Source: Mycobacterium sp. 852014-52450_SCH5900713 (GTDB lineage Bacteria; Actinomycetota; Actinomycetes; Mycobacteriales; Mycobacteriaceae). Taken from it: a stretch of DNA of 64,000 nt. Position 1 is the first letter of the stretch. Every line of letters starts with the position of its first letter. A program made the translations under genes and the position numbers. Shown here one piece after another: positions 48,759 to 58,626 of this stretch. Location: contig NZ_LZIL01000047.1 in NCBI RefSeq assembly GCF_001667075.1, positions 62,001 to 126,000 on the forward strand. Direction: 5' to 3'. Under the pieces are notes generated by a model, which saw nothing but the letters and a program-made list of their open reading frames with translations, did no database searches and had not been told where the DNA came from.

Positions 48759-48762
<4 letters not shown>
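48349..48762 (-). CDS. Ketosteroid-isomerase-like NTF2-fold protein
   Basis: The 137-residue protein aligns well with bacterial delta-5-3-ketosteroid isomerase near the catalytic base: FADDAIVEDPIG with Asp37 at the place of the classical catalytic Asp. The second conserved acid of that enzyme (in IDHF) appears to be Gly here by eye, so activity is not certain. Its ATG overlaps the ltp3 stop (ATGA), placing it in the Rv3521 type-ltp4-ltp3 operon. A steroid isomerase or binding function is plausible. Confidence 0.8.
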
Positions 48763-49957
<1,195 letters not shown>

Positions 49958-49958
<1 letters not shown>

Positions 49959-51022
49959 CAGTTCATTCCTTCCATGACCGCGACCAGGTTCTGTTGCAAC
50001 GCCGGCCCGCTGGTGGCGTGCGCGAGCACCCGCTCGGCCGACCCATTCCAGATGTGTTGCGCCGCAAAGCCGACGCGCTCGAGGCCCGCGACGAACATGG
50101 GGTTGGCGGCCAGCGCGCCGCCCGACGGATTGACTTTCGTCGGCCCCGGTATCCGGATGGCATCCGCGATGATCAGGTGCTGGTGGGTGAAGGGAGCGCA
50201 GATCTCCGCAACGTCGAGGTTGTCGGTTCTGCCGCCGGTGGCCACTTGGGCCGCCACCTTGGTGGACACGGATTCGGTGAGGTCGCGCGCACCCAGCGAG
50301 GGCGTCTCGATGCGGTGCTCGATTCCGGTTATCCAGGCCGGGTTTTCGCGTAGTTCGCGCGCACGATCACCCGCCGCGAGCACGATGGCGGCGGCGCCGT
50401 CAGTGATCGGCGCGATGTCGTGGCGCCGCAGGGGCTCGGCGAAGAACGGCCGCTCGAGCAGTTCGGCCACGCTGATCGCCGGCTCCACAGAGTCCACCCG
50501 CCGGGCATTCTCGAAGGAGTCGAATGCTACGCGCGCCATCTGCTCTTCGCTCCACTTGCCGTTCTCGAGCCCGATGCGGGCCTGGAGCCCCGCCATCGAC
50601 ACGGAGTCGGGCCACAGCGGCGCGACGGTGTAGGGGTCGGTCTGCCGCGACAGGATCTGCCGCAGAATCCCGGCCGAGGACTTGCCGAATCCGTACACCA
50701 GCGCGGTGTCCACCTCCCCGGTCAGCAGCTTGATGTACGCCTCGTAGAGCGCCCAGGCCGCGTCCATCTCGACATGCGACTCGTTGATCGGCGGGACGGC
50801 GCCGATCGAGTCAATTGCCGAGATGAACGAGAACGCCCGTCCCGCAAGGTAATCGGACGAACCCGAGCACCAGAAGCCGATGTCGGCCTGGGTGATTCCG
50901 AGGTCCTCGTAAAGCTGGGCGAAGCACGGCATCAACATCTCGACGCCATTGGTGGTGCCGTCGGTGCGGCGGACATGCGGCGCGTGGGCAAAGCCGACCA
51001 CCGCAACGTTGCGAGCGCTCAT
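49958..51022 (-). CDS. ltp4: SCP-x/thiolase-like protein Ltp4
   Basis: This 354-residue thiolase-like protein equals the Mtb Ltp4 length. It shows VAVVGFAHAPHVRRTDGTTN at the N-terminus and VNPSGGALAANPMFVAGLER at the C-terminus. The pair Ltp3-Ltp4 is probably a heteromer that works with the DUF35 protein encoded just upstream, as Ltp2 does with ChsH2. Sixteen bases with a repeated TTTACAGGT separate it from that gene. Confidence 0.9.
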
Positions 51023-51037
51023 TTACAGGTAGGCCCT

Positions 51038-52033
51038 TTACAGGTGGTGCTTGTAGGTGTCGTACTCGGCGTCGGGTTCCCCTGTCGGCCGGAAGTACTC
51101 GATGTTGTCGATGCCAAAGCCCCACTCCTCGCGGGGTTTCCACACCGCTTCCACGCGCATCCCCATCCGCACCTCGTGGGCGTCGATGTCGGCGACCAGG
51201 TGCAGGAAAGGGATGTCGGCCCCGTCGAGCAAGACATAGGCCGCCACGTACGGCGGTTTGATGCGCTGCCCCTGGAACGGGATGTTGATGATTGCGAACG
51301 TCGTGACCGTGCCCTTGTCCGGCAGCTCGACGAACTCGGTGGTGGGCTGTCCGGTGGCCGGGTCCGCGCCGTGCGGCGGGAAGTAAACTTTGCCGTTCTT
51401 TCCGGTCCGTGCGCCCAGCAGCTTGCCCTGGGCGATGGCGCGCAAGTAGGCGCTTTCCTCGTGGGAGGCGGTGTGCTGAATCGTCAGCGAGATCGGTGTG
51501 ACGATCATGGTCACCGGATCCTGTTCGCCCCCCGCGTGTTCGGACGCGGGTTCGGCTTCCTCGCCGAGTGCGAAGTAGGCGATGTCGGTGATGGCGCCCA
51601 CCGGCTCGTCGGCCCAGTGCACGTGCACCCGGGAGCCGCTCTTGATGGCGGAAGGACTGCCCGCGTCCACGGCATGCATCAGCGGGGTGTCCGCGCCGTC
51701 GAGCTTGATCAGCGCCCAGGCGAACGGACGGTCCAGCGGCTGGCCCTCGATCGGCTCGGGTTGCCACGTCCAGGACACGACGGTGCCGACGCTGGAGACC
51801 GGTACCATCTCGCCCAGCGGCTCGTAGGTAACCGGGTCATATTCCGCCGGTGGAACGTGCACCCGGCCATCGGATCCGCGCACCCCCAAGACATGGCGCT
51901 CACGCAGTGCGGTGAAGAACTTGCTTAGCGTGGGGCCGACCGAACGGGTGTAGTCGAACGACAACGTCAGTGGCGCGGAGAGCGGCGGCTCAGGGTGATC
52001 CGTCAAGGTCGGGCTGCTCGAGCTGGCTGTCAC
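51038..52033 (-). CDS. DUF35/OB-fold protein (Rv3521 type)
   Basis: The 331-residue protein contains two DUF35-like OB-fold halves (about residues 35-170 and 190-325). Both halves have the pattern of a charged segment followed by G-x-V-x-SW/TF strands, such as VPVSSVGTVVSWTWQ and ELPDKGTVTTFAIIN. DUF35 proteins bind thiolase-like partners, so it is the expected partner of Ltp3/Ltp4. GTG 52033 was chosen because the KstR box begins nine bases upstream; starts further upstream would overlap the operator. Mtb Rv3521 is somewhat shorter. Confidence 0.85.
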   Translation of the reverse strand: MTASSSSPTLTDHPEPPLSAPLTLSFDYTRSVGPTLSKFFTALRERHVLGVRGSDGRVHVPPAEYDPVTYEPLGEMVPVSSVGTVVSWTWQPEPIEGQPLDRPFAWALIKLDGADTPLMHAVDAGSPSAIKSGSRVHVHWADEPVGAITDIAYFALGEEAEPASEHAGGEQDPVTMIVTPISLTIQHTASHEESAYLRAIAQGKLLGARTGKNGKVYFPPHGADPATGQPTTEFVELPDKGTVTTFAIINIPFQGQRIKPPYVAAYVLLDGADIPFLHLVADIDAHEVRMGMRVEAVWKPREEWGFGIDNIEYFRPTGEPDAEYDTYKHHL

Positions 52034-52042
52034 GCCATCGAG

Positions 52043-52056
52043 TAGAACAGGTTCTA
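52043..52056. promoter_or_regulatory. KstR box between the Rv3521-type and Rv3520c-type genes
   Basis: TAGAACAGGTTCTA fits TnnAACnnGTTnnA and is palindromic except at the centre. It lies nine bases before the leftward gene and 35 bases before the rightward gene, and can control both. Confidence 0.87.
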
Positions 52057-52091
52057 AGAACGGTTTCAACATCGGGTCGCCGGAAGGGTCA

Positions 52092-53129
52092 ATGACGATG
52101 AAGCTGGGGTTGCAGCTCGGGTATTGGGGCGCTCAGCCGCCGGAGAATCACGCGGAGCTCGTAGCCGCGGCGGAGGAAACCGGTTTCGACGCCGTGTTCA
52201 CCGCCGAGGCGTGGGGGTCCGACGCCTACACGCCGCTGGCCTGGTTGGGATCGTCGACCCACCGGCTCCGGCTGGGCACCTCGGTGATCCAGCTGTCCGC
52301 GCGCACCCCGACGGCAACCGCGATGGCCGCGCTGACGCTCGACCACCTGTCCGGCGGCCGGCACATCCTGGGCCTCGGTGTCTCCGGCCCGCAGGTGGTC
52401 GAGGGCTGGTACGGCCGGCCCTTCCCCAAACCACTCGCCCGCACCCGCGAGTACGTCGACATCATGAGACAGGTGTGGGCGCGAGAGAAGGCTGTGACCA
52501 GCGACGGACCGCATTATCCGTTGCCGCTGACGGGGGAGGGGACGACCGGTCTGGGCAAGGCGCTCAAGCCCATCACCCACCCATTACGCCCCGACATCCC
52601 GATCATGCTGGGGGCCGAGGGGCCGAAGAACGTCGCGCTGGCCGCCGAGATCTGCGACGGCTGGCTGCCGATCTTCTACACGCCGCGGATGGCGGATACC
52701 TACAACGAGTGGCTCGACGAGGGCTTCGCGCGGCCCGGGGCGCGGCGCAGCCGTGAGGACTTCGAGATCTGCGCGACCGCGAACATCGTCATCACCGACG
52801 ACCGTGCTGCCGCCTTCGCGGCCATGAAGCCCTATCTGGCCCTCTACATGGGCGGCATGGGCGCCGAGGACACCAACTTTCACGCCGACGTGTACCGCCG
52901 GATGGGCTACGCCGAGGTGGTCGACGAGGTGACCAAGCTCTTCCGCAGCAACCAGAAGGATAAGGCTGCGGCGATCATCCCGGACGAGGTCGTCGACGAC
53001 GCCGCGATCGTCGGCGATATCAACTACGTCCGTGAGCAGGTCAAGGTCTGGGAAGCCGCCGGCGTCACCATGATGGTGGTCAACGGACGCAACGAGGCGC
53101 AGATCAGGGAGCTCGCCACGCTGACCTGA
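52092..53129 (+). CDS. LLM-class F420-dependent oxidoreductase (Rv3520c type)
   Basis: This luciferase-like TIM-barrel protein of 345 residues probably binds F420. Visible parts are GLQLGYWGAQPPENHAELV, FDAVFTAEAWGSDAYTPLAW, RLRLGTSVIQLSARTP and RHILGLGVSGPQVVEGW. Steroid dehydrogenation or hydroxysteroid oxidation are possible roles; none is established. GGAAGGG precedes ATG 52092; the second ATG at 52098 is an alternative. It is KstR-linked by the box at 52043. Confidence 0.88.
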   Translation: MTMKLGLQLGYWGAQPPENHAELVAAAEETGFDAVFTAEAWGSDAYTPLAWLGSSTHRLRLGTSVIQLSARTPTATAMAALTLDHLSGGRHILGLGVSGPQVVEGWYGRPFPKPLARTREYVDIMRQVWAREKAVTSDGPHYPLPLTGEGTTGLGKALKPITHPLRPDIPIMLGAEGPKNVALAAEICDGWLPIFYTPRMADTYNEWLDEGFARPGARRSREDFEICATANIVITDDRAAAFAAMKPYLALYMGGMGAEDTNFHADVYRRMGYAEVVDEVTKLFRSNQKDKAAAIIPDEVVDDAAIVGDINYVREQVKVWEAAGVTMMVVNGRNEAQIRELATLT

Positions 53130-53148
53130 CCCGCTATTGCCGAACGAA

Positions 53149-53162
53149 TAGAACACGTTCTA
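53149..53162. promoter_or_regulatory. KstR box upstream of the Rv3519-type gene and cyp142
   Basis: TAGAACACGTTCTA is a perfect palindrome matching TnnAACnnGTTnnA, identical to the box at 42085. It ends 10 bases before ATG 53173, with no clear ribosome binding site in the gap. Confidence 0.9.
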
Positions 53163-53172
53163 GATTGGCCCG

Positions 53173-53889
53173 ATGACAGCCTCGCAGCACACCATCGCGG
53201 GCACGGTACTCACGATGCCGGTACGAATCCGCCAGGCAAATCAACATATGGCGATGTTCTCCGTCGACACCGACGCCGCGCAGCAGATGATCGACTACAG
53301 CGGCCTGCAGGTCTGCCGCTACCTTCCCGGCCGCGCGATTGTGGTGCTGATGTTGATGCACTACATCGACGGCGACCTGGGCCGGTACCACGAGTTCGGC
53401 ACCAGCGTGATGGTGAACCCGCCCGGCTCGAACGCAAGCGGGCCGCGTGCCCTGCAGTCGGCCGGCGCCTTCATCCACCACCTTCCCGTCGACCAGGCGT
53501 TCACCCTGGAAGCGGGAACCAAGATCTGGGGCTACCCGAAGGTGATGGGCGACTTCACCGTTCGGGAAGGCCGACGGTTCGGTTTTGACCTCAGCATCGA
53601 CGGCCAGCCGGTGATCGGCATGGAATTCCGCCGCGGCCTGCCGTTCCGGCTGACCCCGCGCCAGCAAGCGCAACGCACCTACTCGCACCGCGACGGAGTC
53701 ACCCGCGAGACCGCCTTCGAGCACACCCTGGACGGCGTGCGCACGCGATTCGGCGGGGTGAGCATCCGGCTCGGCGAGCATCCGTACTCGAAAGAGCTTG
53801 CTTCGCTTGGTCTCCCGAAGCGTGCCATGGTGTCCAGCTCTGTTGACCGCGTACAAATGTCCTTCGGTGATGCCCAGGAGATCTCATGA
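53173..53889 (+). CDS. Acetoacetate-decarboxylase-superfamily protein (Rv3519 type)
   Basis: The 238-residue protein belongs to the acetoacetate decarboxylase-like superfamily. The region TKIWGYPKVMGDFTVREGRR contains Lys in the place of the Schiff-base lysine, and the start shows VLTMPVRIRQANQHMAMF. Decarboxylation or hydration of a beta-keto acid is possible. It precedes cyp142 with an ATGA overlap under a KstR box, so its substrate may be a sterol-derived keto acid. Confidence 0.83.
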   Translation: MTASQHTIAGTVLTMPVRIRQANQHMAMFSVDTDAAQQMIDYSGLQVCRYLPGRAIVVLMLMHYIDGDLGRYHEFGTSVMVNPPGSNASGPRALQSAGAFIHHLPVDQAFTLEAGTKIWGYPKVMGDFTVREGRRFGFDLSIDGQPVIGMEFRRGLPFRLTPRQQAQRTYSHRDGVTRETAFEHTLDGVRTRFGGVSIRLGEHPYSKELASLGLPKRAMVSSSVDRVQMSFGDAQEIS

Positions 53890-55091
53890 CCGCCAGCGAG
53901 TTGAAGACCAAACCCGACATCGACCTCACCGACGGGACTTTCTACGCCGGCGACTCTCGGCCCGTCTACAAGTGGATGCGCGAGAACGAGCCAGTCTTTC
54001 GGGACCGCAACGGATTAGCCGCCGCCTCGACCTATCAGGCGGTGATCGAGGCCGAGCGCAACCCGGAGTTGTTCTCCAACGCCGGCGGCATCCGCCCGGA
54101 CCAACCGGGCGTCGAGATGATGATCGAGATGGACGATCCGCAACATCTGTTGCGCCGCAAGCTCGTCAACTCCGGCTTCACCCGCAAGCGCGTCAAAGAC
54201 CTGGAATCCAAGATCGTTTCGCTGTGCGACACGCTGATCGACGCGGTGTGCGAACGCGGCGAGTGTGACTTCGTCTGGGACCTGGCCGCGCCGCTGCCGA
54301 TGGCCGTCATCGGCGACATGCTCGGCGTGCGGCCGGAAGAGCGCACGATGTTCCTCAAGTGGTCCGACGACCTGGTCGGCGCGTTGAGCAGCACCGCGGC
54401 CGAAGCGGACGTCCAGGTCACCATGGACGCTTTCGCGGCCTACAGCCAGTACATGATGGGGATGATCGAGGCCCGCAAGAAGCAGCCGACCGATGACCTG
54501 GTCAGCGTGCTCGTGCATGCGGAGGTCGAGGGCTCGCGGCTCGAGGACCACCAGATCGTCACCGAGGTGCTGCTGCTGTTGATCGGCGGCGACGAGACCA
54601 CGCGCCACACGCTGTCCGGCGGGACGAGGCAGCTGCTGTTGCATCCCGATCAGCACCGGCGCCTGGCGGCCGATCTGAGCTTGCTGCCCAACGCGATCGA
54701 AGAGATGCTCCGCTGGACCGCGCCGGTGAAGAACATGGCACGCACGATCACCGCCGACACCGAATTCCACGGCACCCAACTGCACCAGGGCGAGAAGATG
54801 ATCCTGCTGTTCGAGTCGGCGAACTTCGACGAGAAGGTTTTCGACGAGCCGGAGACCTTCAACATCGAGCGCTACCCGAACAACCACCTCGCCTTCGGCT
54901 TTGGGACGCATTTTTGCCTCGGCAACCAGCTCGCCCGGCTGGAGCTGTCCATCATGCAGACCCGCCTGCTGCAGCGCCTGCCGGACATGCGGCTGGCCTC
55001 GGACGCCGACCTGCCGTTGCGTCCCGCCAACTTCGTGTCCGGCCTGGAAAAAATGCCGGTGGCGTTCACACCGAGCGCGCCGCTGGGGTAG
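53886..55091 (+). CDS. cyp142: Steroid C26/C27-monooxygenase Cyp142
   Basis: Cyp142 is a second side-chain terminal hydroxylase, with C26 stereochemistry opposite to Cyp125 in known cases, and can replace it. The 401-residue protein has the haem loop AFGFGTHFCLGNQLAR with Cys344 and the I-helix motif GGDETTR at 234-240. It overlaps the previous gene (ATGA) and ends 17 bases before a long hairpin repeat that it shares with the convergent AbiEi/DUF559 gene. Confidence 0.93.
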   Translation: MTASELKTKPDIDLTDGTFYAGDSRPVYKWMRENEPVFRDRNGLAAASTYQAVIEAERNPELFSNAGGIRPDQPGVEMMIEMDDPQHLLRRKLVNSGFTRKRVKDLESKIVSLCDTLIDAVCERGECDFVWDLAAPLPMAVIGDMLGVRPEERTMFLKWSDDLVGALSSTAAEADVQVTMDAFAAYSQYMMGMIEARKKQPTDDLVSVLVHAEVEGSRLEDHQIVTEVLLLLIGGDETTRHTLSGGTRQLLLHPDQHRRLAADLSLLPNAIEEMLRWTAPVKNMARTITADTEFHGTQLHQGEKMILLFESANFDEKVFDEPETFNIERYPNNHLAFGFGTHFCLGNQLARLELSIMQTRLLQRLPDMRLASDADLPLRPANFVSGLEKMPVAFTPSAPLG

Positions 55092-55107
55092 GCGCCCTAC
55101 CGCTCTT

Positions 55108-55169
55108 CGCCGAGCGTGATCTGAGGGCGAGAAAATCGGCCGAAACCAACCATGTGTTCACGTTCGGCG
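55108..55169. terminator. Long imperfect hairpin (CGCCGAGCGTGA / TCACGTTCGGCG)
   Basis: Arms of 12 bases at 55108-55119 and 55158-55169 pair with one mismatch around a 38-base centre with GGGCGA and CGGCCGAAA. The right arm holds the stop codon of the leftward AbiEi/DUF559 gene (minus-strand TGA at 55160-55158). It lies between the convergent ends of cyp142 and that gene and could be a bidirectional terminator. The element at 56029-56088 shares both the arms and the centre. Confidence 0.55.
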
Positions 55170-55997
55170 GGTCCAGGCGGCGGCCACGCGTGCGAGGATG
55201 CCGCCCCGCGTGTCGTCGGCCGTGACCCGGATGGCCATCCATCCGAGGTCGGCCAGCGCTTCGTAGCGGGCGATATCCCGGCTGAATTGCCTGCGATCGG
55301 TGCGATGGTGATCACCTTCGTATTCGACGGCCAGTTTGACGTCCTCCCAACCCATGTCGAAGACCGCGACGAGCTCGCCGTATTCGCCGTAAACCGGAAT
55401 CTGGGTGCGCGGCCGCGGATAGCCGGCCTCGATGAGCAGCAGCCGCAGCCACGTCTCGCGCGGCGATTCCGCGCCCGCGTCGACGAGTGTCAGCGCGCGC
55501 CGCGCCCGGCGGATGTTGCGATGACCTTTGTAGCGTTCGGCGAGTCGTTGGACCTGATCGACATTCAGCTTGGTTGCCCGGGCCAGCGCATCGATGGCCG
55601 CGACCGCCCTTCCGGTGGGATTCCGGCAGGCAAGGTCGAAAGCGGTGCGCGTCGAGGTGGTAGCCGGTATTCCGCCGATCAACTGGATTTCGCCGGGAGC
55701 GACGCTCTCCGACCAGGTGCGGATTCCCGCCGGTGGACGACGGTGTTCGTACACCAACTGAGCCGGGCCGCGGTGGTCGACCCATTTGGCGTCGTGCAAT
55801 GCCGCAGCGGACTGTCCCGCGACCACGCCGCGCCGCCGTGACCACAACCATGCGGCGTGGGCGCGCGTGACGGCGGTGAGATCCGTGTCGCGTTCGACAT
55901 AGACGTCCGGGTGCAGCGCTACGAATCTGCTGCGCAACCGGTACCGCGTCAGTGCGCCCGATGCCAGCGCCTCGCTGCCGATGAATGGTTCCCGCAT
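55158..55997 (-). CDS. AbiEi-like N-terminal domain plus DUF559-type nuclease-fold protein (copy 2)
   Basis: This 279-residue protein is a paralogue of 35302-36141, with the same length and by eye about half of its residues identical. Shared blocks include GALTR, GVVAG-SAAALH, RTA-DL, IDALARAT and WE-VKLAVEY-GDHHRTDRRQ. The nuclease-like residues are kept (Glu in SPRETWLR, Asp in DMGWED, Lys and Glu in KLAVEYEG). ATG 55997 matches the start of copy 1. Unlike copy 1 it is on the minus strand, between cyp142 and echA19. Its role is unknown. Confidence 0.82.
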   Translation of the reverse strand: MREPFIGSEALASGALTRYRLRSRFVALHPDVYVERDTDLTAVTRAHAAWLWSRRRGVVAGQSAAALHDAKWVDHRGPAQLVYEHRRPPAGIRTWSESVAPGEIQLIGGIPATTSTRTAFDLACRNPTGRAVAAIDALARATKLNVDQVQRLAERYKGHRNIRRARRALTLVDAGAESPRETWLRLLLIEAGYPRPRTQIPVYGEYGELVAVFDMGWEDVKLAVEYEGDHHRTDRRQFSRDIARYEALADLGWMAIRVTADDTRGGILARVAAAWTRRT

Positions 55998-56028
55998 GCC
56001 GGCAGTGTGGCGCGGGGGACTGACAGAT

Positions 56029-56088
56029 GCCGAACGTGACGTCAGGGCGAAAAACCGGCCGAAATGTGGCCCTCTGTTCACGTTCGGC
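56029..56088. repeat. Long hairpin repeat (GCCGAACGTGA / TCACGTTCGGC)
   Basis: Perfect 11-base arms at 56029-56039 and 56078-56088 enclose a centre with AGGGC and GCCCT that can extend the stem, plus CGGCCGAAA. It is upstream of the DUF559 gene (copy 2) and downstream of echA19, and shows the same sequence pattern as 55108-55169. A terminator for echA19 is plausible. Confidence 0.55.
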
Positions 56089-56108
56089 GCGAAGGCGCCA
56101 GCGGAGGG

Positions 56109-56921
56109 TTACTTGTTCTGGAAGTTGGGCTTGCGCTTCTCGGCGAACGCCCGGGGGCCTTCCTTGGCATCGTCGGACAGGAACACCTTGATGCCGATCT
56201 GAGTGTCGATCTTGAAGGCCTCGTTCTCGTGCATGCCCTCGGTCTCGCGGATCGCCCGCAGGATCGCCTGCACGGCCAGCGGGCCGTTGTTCTCGATGAT
56301 CTCCGCGATCTCGAGCGCCTTGGTCAACGCCTGGCCGTCCGGCACCACATGCCCGATCAGGCCCATCTCCTTGGCTTCAACGGCGGTGATGTGCCGACCG
56401 GTCAGCAGCAGGTCGCACGCGACCGTGTAGGGGATCTGCCGCACCAGCCGCACGGCCGACCCGCCCATCGGGTAGAGGCTCCACTTGGCCTCCGAGATGC
56501 CGAATTTGGCGCTCTCGCCCGCGATGCGGATGTCGGTGCCCTGCAGGATCTCGGTGCCCCCGGCGATCGCGGGTCCTTCGACGGCCGCGATCAGCGGCTT
56601 GGTCAGCCGGCGGCCCTTCAGCAAAGCGTCGATTCGCGACGGGTCGTAGCTGCCGTCCTTGAACGACTCACCCGGCGGCTTCTTGGTTGCCGCCTTGAGG
56701 TCCATGCCGGCGCAAAAGTAGCCACCGGCCCCAGTCAGGATGCAGCAGCGGATGTCCGGATCGTTGTCGACGCGGTCCCAGGCCTGCACCATGATTTCCA
56801 TCATTTCGGTGCTCAGGGCATTGCGGGCGTGCGGCCGGTTCAACGTGACGATCAGGGTGTGGCCGCGCTGTTCGACGAGGGCGTCCTGTCCCGTTTGTTC
56901 GTTTGCTGGAGCCTGAGCCAC
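56109..56921 (-). CDS. echA19: Enoyl-CoA hydratase EchA19
   Basis: EchA19 hydrates the 22-ene of cholesterol side-chain CoA esters (3-oxo-chol-4,22-diene-24-oyl-CoA). The crotonase core is visible as [11 protein letters not shown] and [18 protein letters not shown], with [19 protein letters not shown] 56921 gives 270 residues and has GGAAAGG eight bases upstream. ATG 56951 (280 residues) is an alternative without a ribosome binding site. Mtb EchA19 is 263 residues. It diverges from fadD19 around a KstR box. Confidence 0.92.
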   Translation of the reverse strand: MAQAPANEQTGQDALVEQRGHTLIVTLNRPHARNALSTEMMEIMVQAWDRVDNDPDIRCCILTGAGGYFCAGMDLKAATKKPPGESFKDGSYDPSRIDALLKGRRLTKPLIAAVEGPAIAGGTEILQGTDIRIAGESAKFGISEAKWSLYPMGGSAVRLVRQIPYTVACDLLLTGRHITAVEAKEMGLIGHVVPDGQALTKALEIAEIIENNGPLAVQAILRAIRETEGMHENEAFKIDTQIGIKVFLSDDAKEGPRAFAEKRKPNFQNK

Positions 56922-56966
56922 GGCTACTGCCTTTCCGTCGACGAGGGGCATGAGCTTGTCAAGAAA

Positions 56967-56980
56967 TGTAACACGTTCTA
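56967..56980. promoter_or_regulatory. KstR box between echA19 and fadD19
   Basis: TGTAACACGTTCTA fits TnnAACnnGTTnnA. It ends five bases before the fadD19 GTG, and lies 45 bases before the preferred echA19 start. Both divergent genes should respond to KstR. Confidence 0.88.
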
Positions 56981-56985
56981 ATTTG

Positions 56986-58626
56986 GTGGCCGTGGCCCTG
57001 AATATTGCCGATCTCGCAGAGCACGCCATCGACGCTGTGCCGGACCGTGTCGCCCTGATCTGCGGCGACGAGAAGCTGACCTACGCCCAACTGGAGGAGA
57101 AGGCCAACCGCCTGGCCCACTACCTGATCGACCAGGGGGTGAAAAAGGACGACAAGGTCGGCCTGTACTGCCGTAACCGCATCGAGATCGTCATCGCGAT
57201 GCTCGGCATCGTGAAGGCGGGCGCCATTTTGGTGAACGTCAACTACCGCTACGTCGAGGGCGAGCTTCGCTACCTGTTCGACAACTCCGACATGGTCGCC
57301 CTGGTCCACGAGCGCCAGTACTCCGACCGGGTGGCCAACGTGCTGCCGGACACCCCGAACGTCAAGACGATCCTCGTCATCGAGGACGGCTCCGACAACG
57401 ACTACCAGCGCTACGGCGGCGTCGAGTTCTACTCGGCGATCGCCCAGGGCTCCCCCGAGCGCGACTTCGGCGAGCGCAGCGCCGACGACATCTATCTGCT
57501 CTACACCGGCGGCACCACCGGCTTCCCGAAGGGCGTGATGTGGCGCCACGAGGACATCTACCGGGTGCTGTTCGGCGGAACCGATTTCGCGACAGGTCAA
57601 TTCGTCGAGGACGAGCACGACCTGGCCAAGGCCGCGGCCGCCAATCCGCCGATGGTGCGCTACCCGATTCCGCCGATGATCCACGGCGCCACCCAGTCGG
57701 CCACCTGGATGTCGATCTTCTCGGGCCAAACCACCGTGCTCGCACCGGAATTCAACGCCGAAGAGGTGTGGCGCACGATCCACGAGCACAAGGTGAACCT
57801 GCTGTTCTTCACCGGCGACGCGATGGCACGCCCGCTGCTCGACGCGCTCGACACCGACCACGACTATGACCTGTCGTCGCTGTTCCTGCTCGCCAGCACC
57901 GCGGCGCTGTTCTCGCCGAGCATCAAGGAGAGGCTGCTCGAGCTGCTGCCCAACCGGGTCATCACCGACTCGATCGGCTCCTCGGAGACCGGATTCGGCG
58001 GCACCAGCATCGTCGCGAAGGACGCGCCGCACGCCGGCGGCCCGCGCGTGACGATCGACCACCGCACCGTCGTCCTCGACGAGGAGGGCAATGAGGTGAA
58101 GCCCGGCTCGGGTGTGCGCGGGTTCATCGCCAAGAAGGGCAACATCCCGGTCGGCTACTACAAGGACGAGAAGAAGACCGCCGAAACGTTCAAGACCATC
58201 AACGGGGTCCGCTACGCGATCCCCGGGGACTGGGCCCTGGTCGAGGAGGACGGCACCGTGACGATGCTGGGCCGCGGCTCGGTGTCGATCAACAGCGGCG
58301 GCGAGAAGATCTACCCCGAGGAGGTCGAGGCGGCGCTCAAGGGCCACCCCGACGTATTCGACGCGCTGGTGGTCGGTGTTCCCGATCCCCGCTACGGCCA
58401 ACACGTGGCCGCCGTCGTGCAGCCCCGCCCGGGTGCCCGGCCGTCGCTGGCGGAGCTGGACCGCTTCGTGCGCTCCGAGATCGCCGGATACAAAGTGCCC
58501 CGCAGCCTTTGGCTGGTCGACGAGGTGAAGCGGTCACCGGCCGGTAAGCCCGACTACCGCTGGGCCAAGGAGCAGACGGAGGCACGTCCGGCCGACGACG
58601 TGCACGCCGCCCACGCGACCGCTTGA
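56986..58626 (+). CDS. fadD19: Steroid side-chain acyl-CoA ligase FadD19
   Basis: FadD19 activates C26/C27 acids of the sterol side chain, including C24-branched forms, to CoA thioesters. The 546-residue protein has the AMP-binding loop [11 protein letters not shown], the motif [11 protein letters not shown], the hinge region [21 protein letters not shown] and the C-terminal lysine region [14 protein letters not shown] 56986 matches the start of the Mtb protein ([10 protein letters not shown]) and lies five bases after the KstR box. The mRNA leader must be very short or absent. Confidence 0.94.
   Translation: MAVALNIADLAEHAIDAVPDRVALICGDEKLTYAQLEEKANRLAHYLIDQGVKKDDKVGLYCRNRIEIVIAMLGIVKAGAILVNVNYRYVEGELRYLFDNSDMVALVHERQYSDRVANVLPDTPNVKTILVIEDGSDNDYQRYGGVEFYSAIAQGSPERDFGERSADDIYLLYTGGTTGFPKGVMWRHEDIYRVLFGGTDFATGQFVEDEHDLAKAAAANPPMVRYPIPPMIHGATQSATWMSIFSGQTTVLAPEFNAEEVWRTIHEHKVNLLFFTGDAMARPLLDALDTDHDYDLSSLFLLASTAALFSPSIKERLLELLPNRVITDSIGSSETGFGGTSIVAKDAPHAGGPRVTIDHRTVVLDEEGNEVKPGSGVRGFIAKKGNIPVGYYKDEKKTAETFKTINGVRYAIPGDWALVEEDGTVTMLGRGSVSINSGGEKIYPEEVEAALKGHPDVFDALVVGVPDPRYGQHVAAVVQPRPGARPSLAELDRFVRSEIAGYKVPRSLWLVDEVKRSPAGKPDYRWAKEQTEARPADDVHAAHATA

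Noticed and set aside
56922..56951. Longer EchA19 start at ATG 56951
   Set aside because: Not excluded, but no ribosome binding sequence precedes it, while GTG 56921 has GGAAAGG at good spacing and is nearer the known family length.
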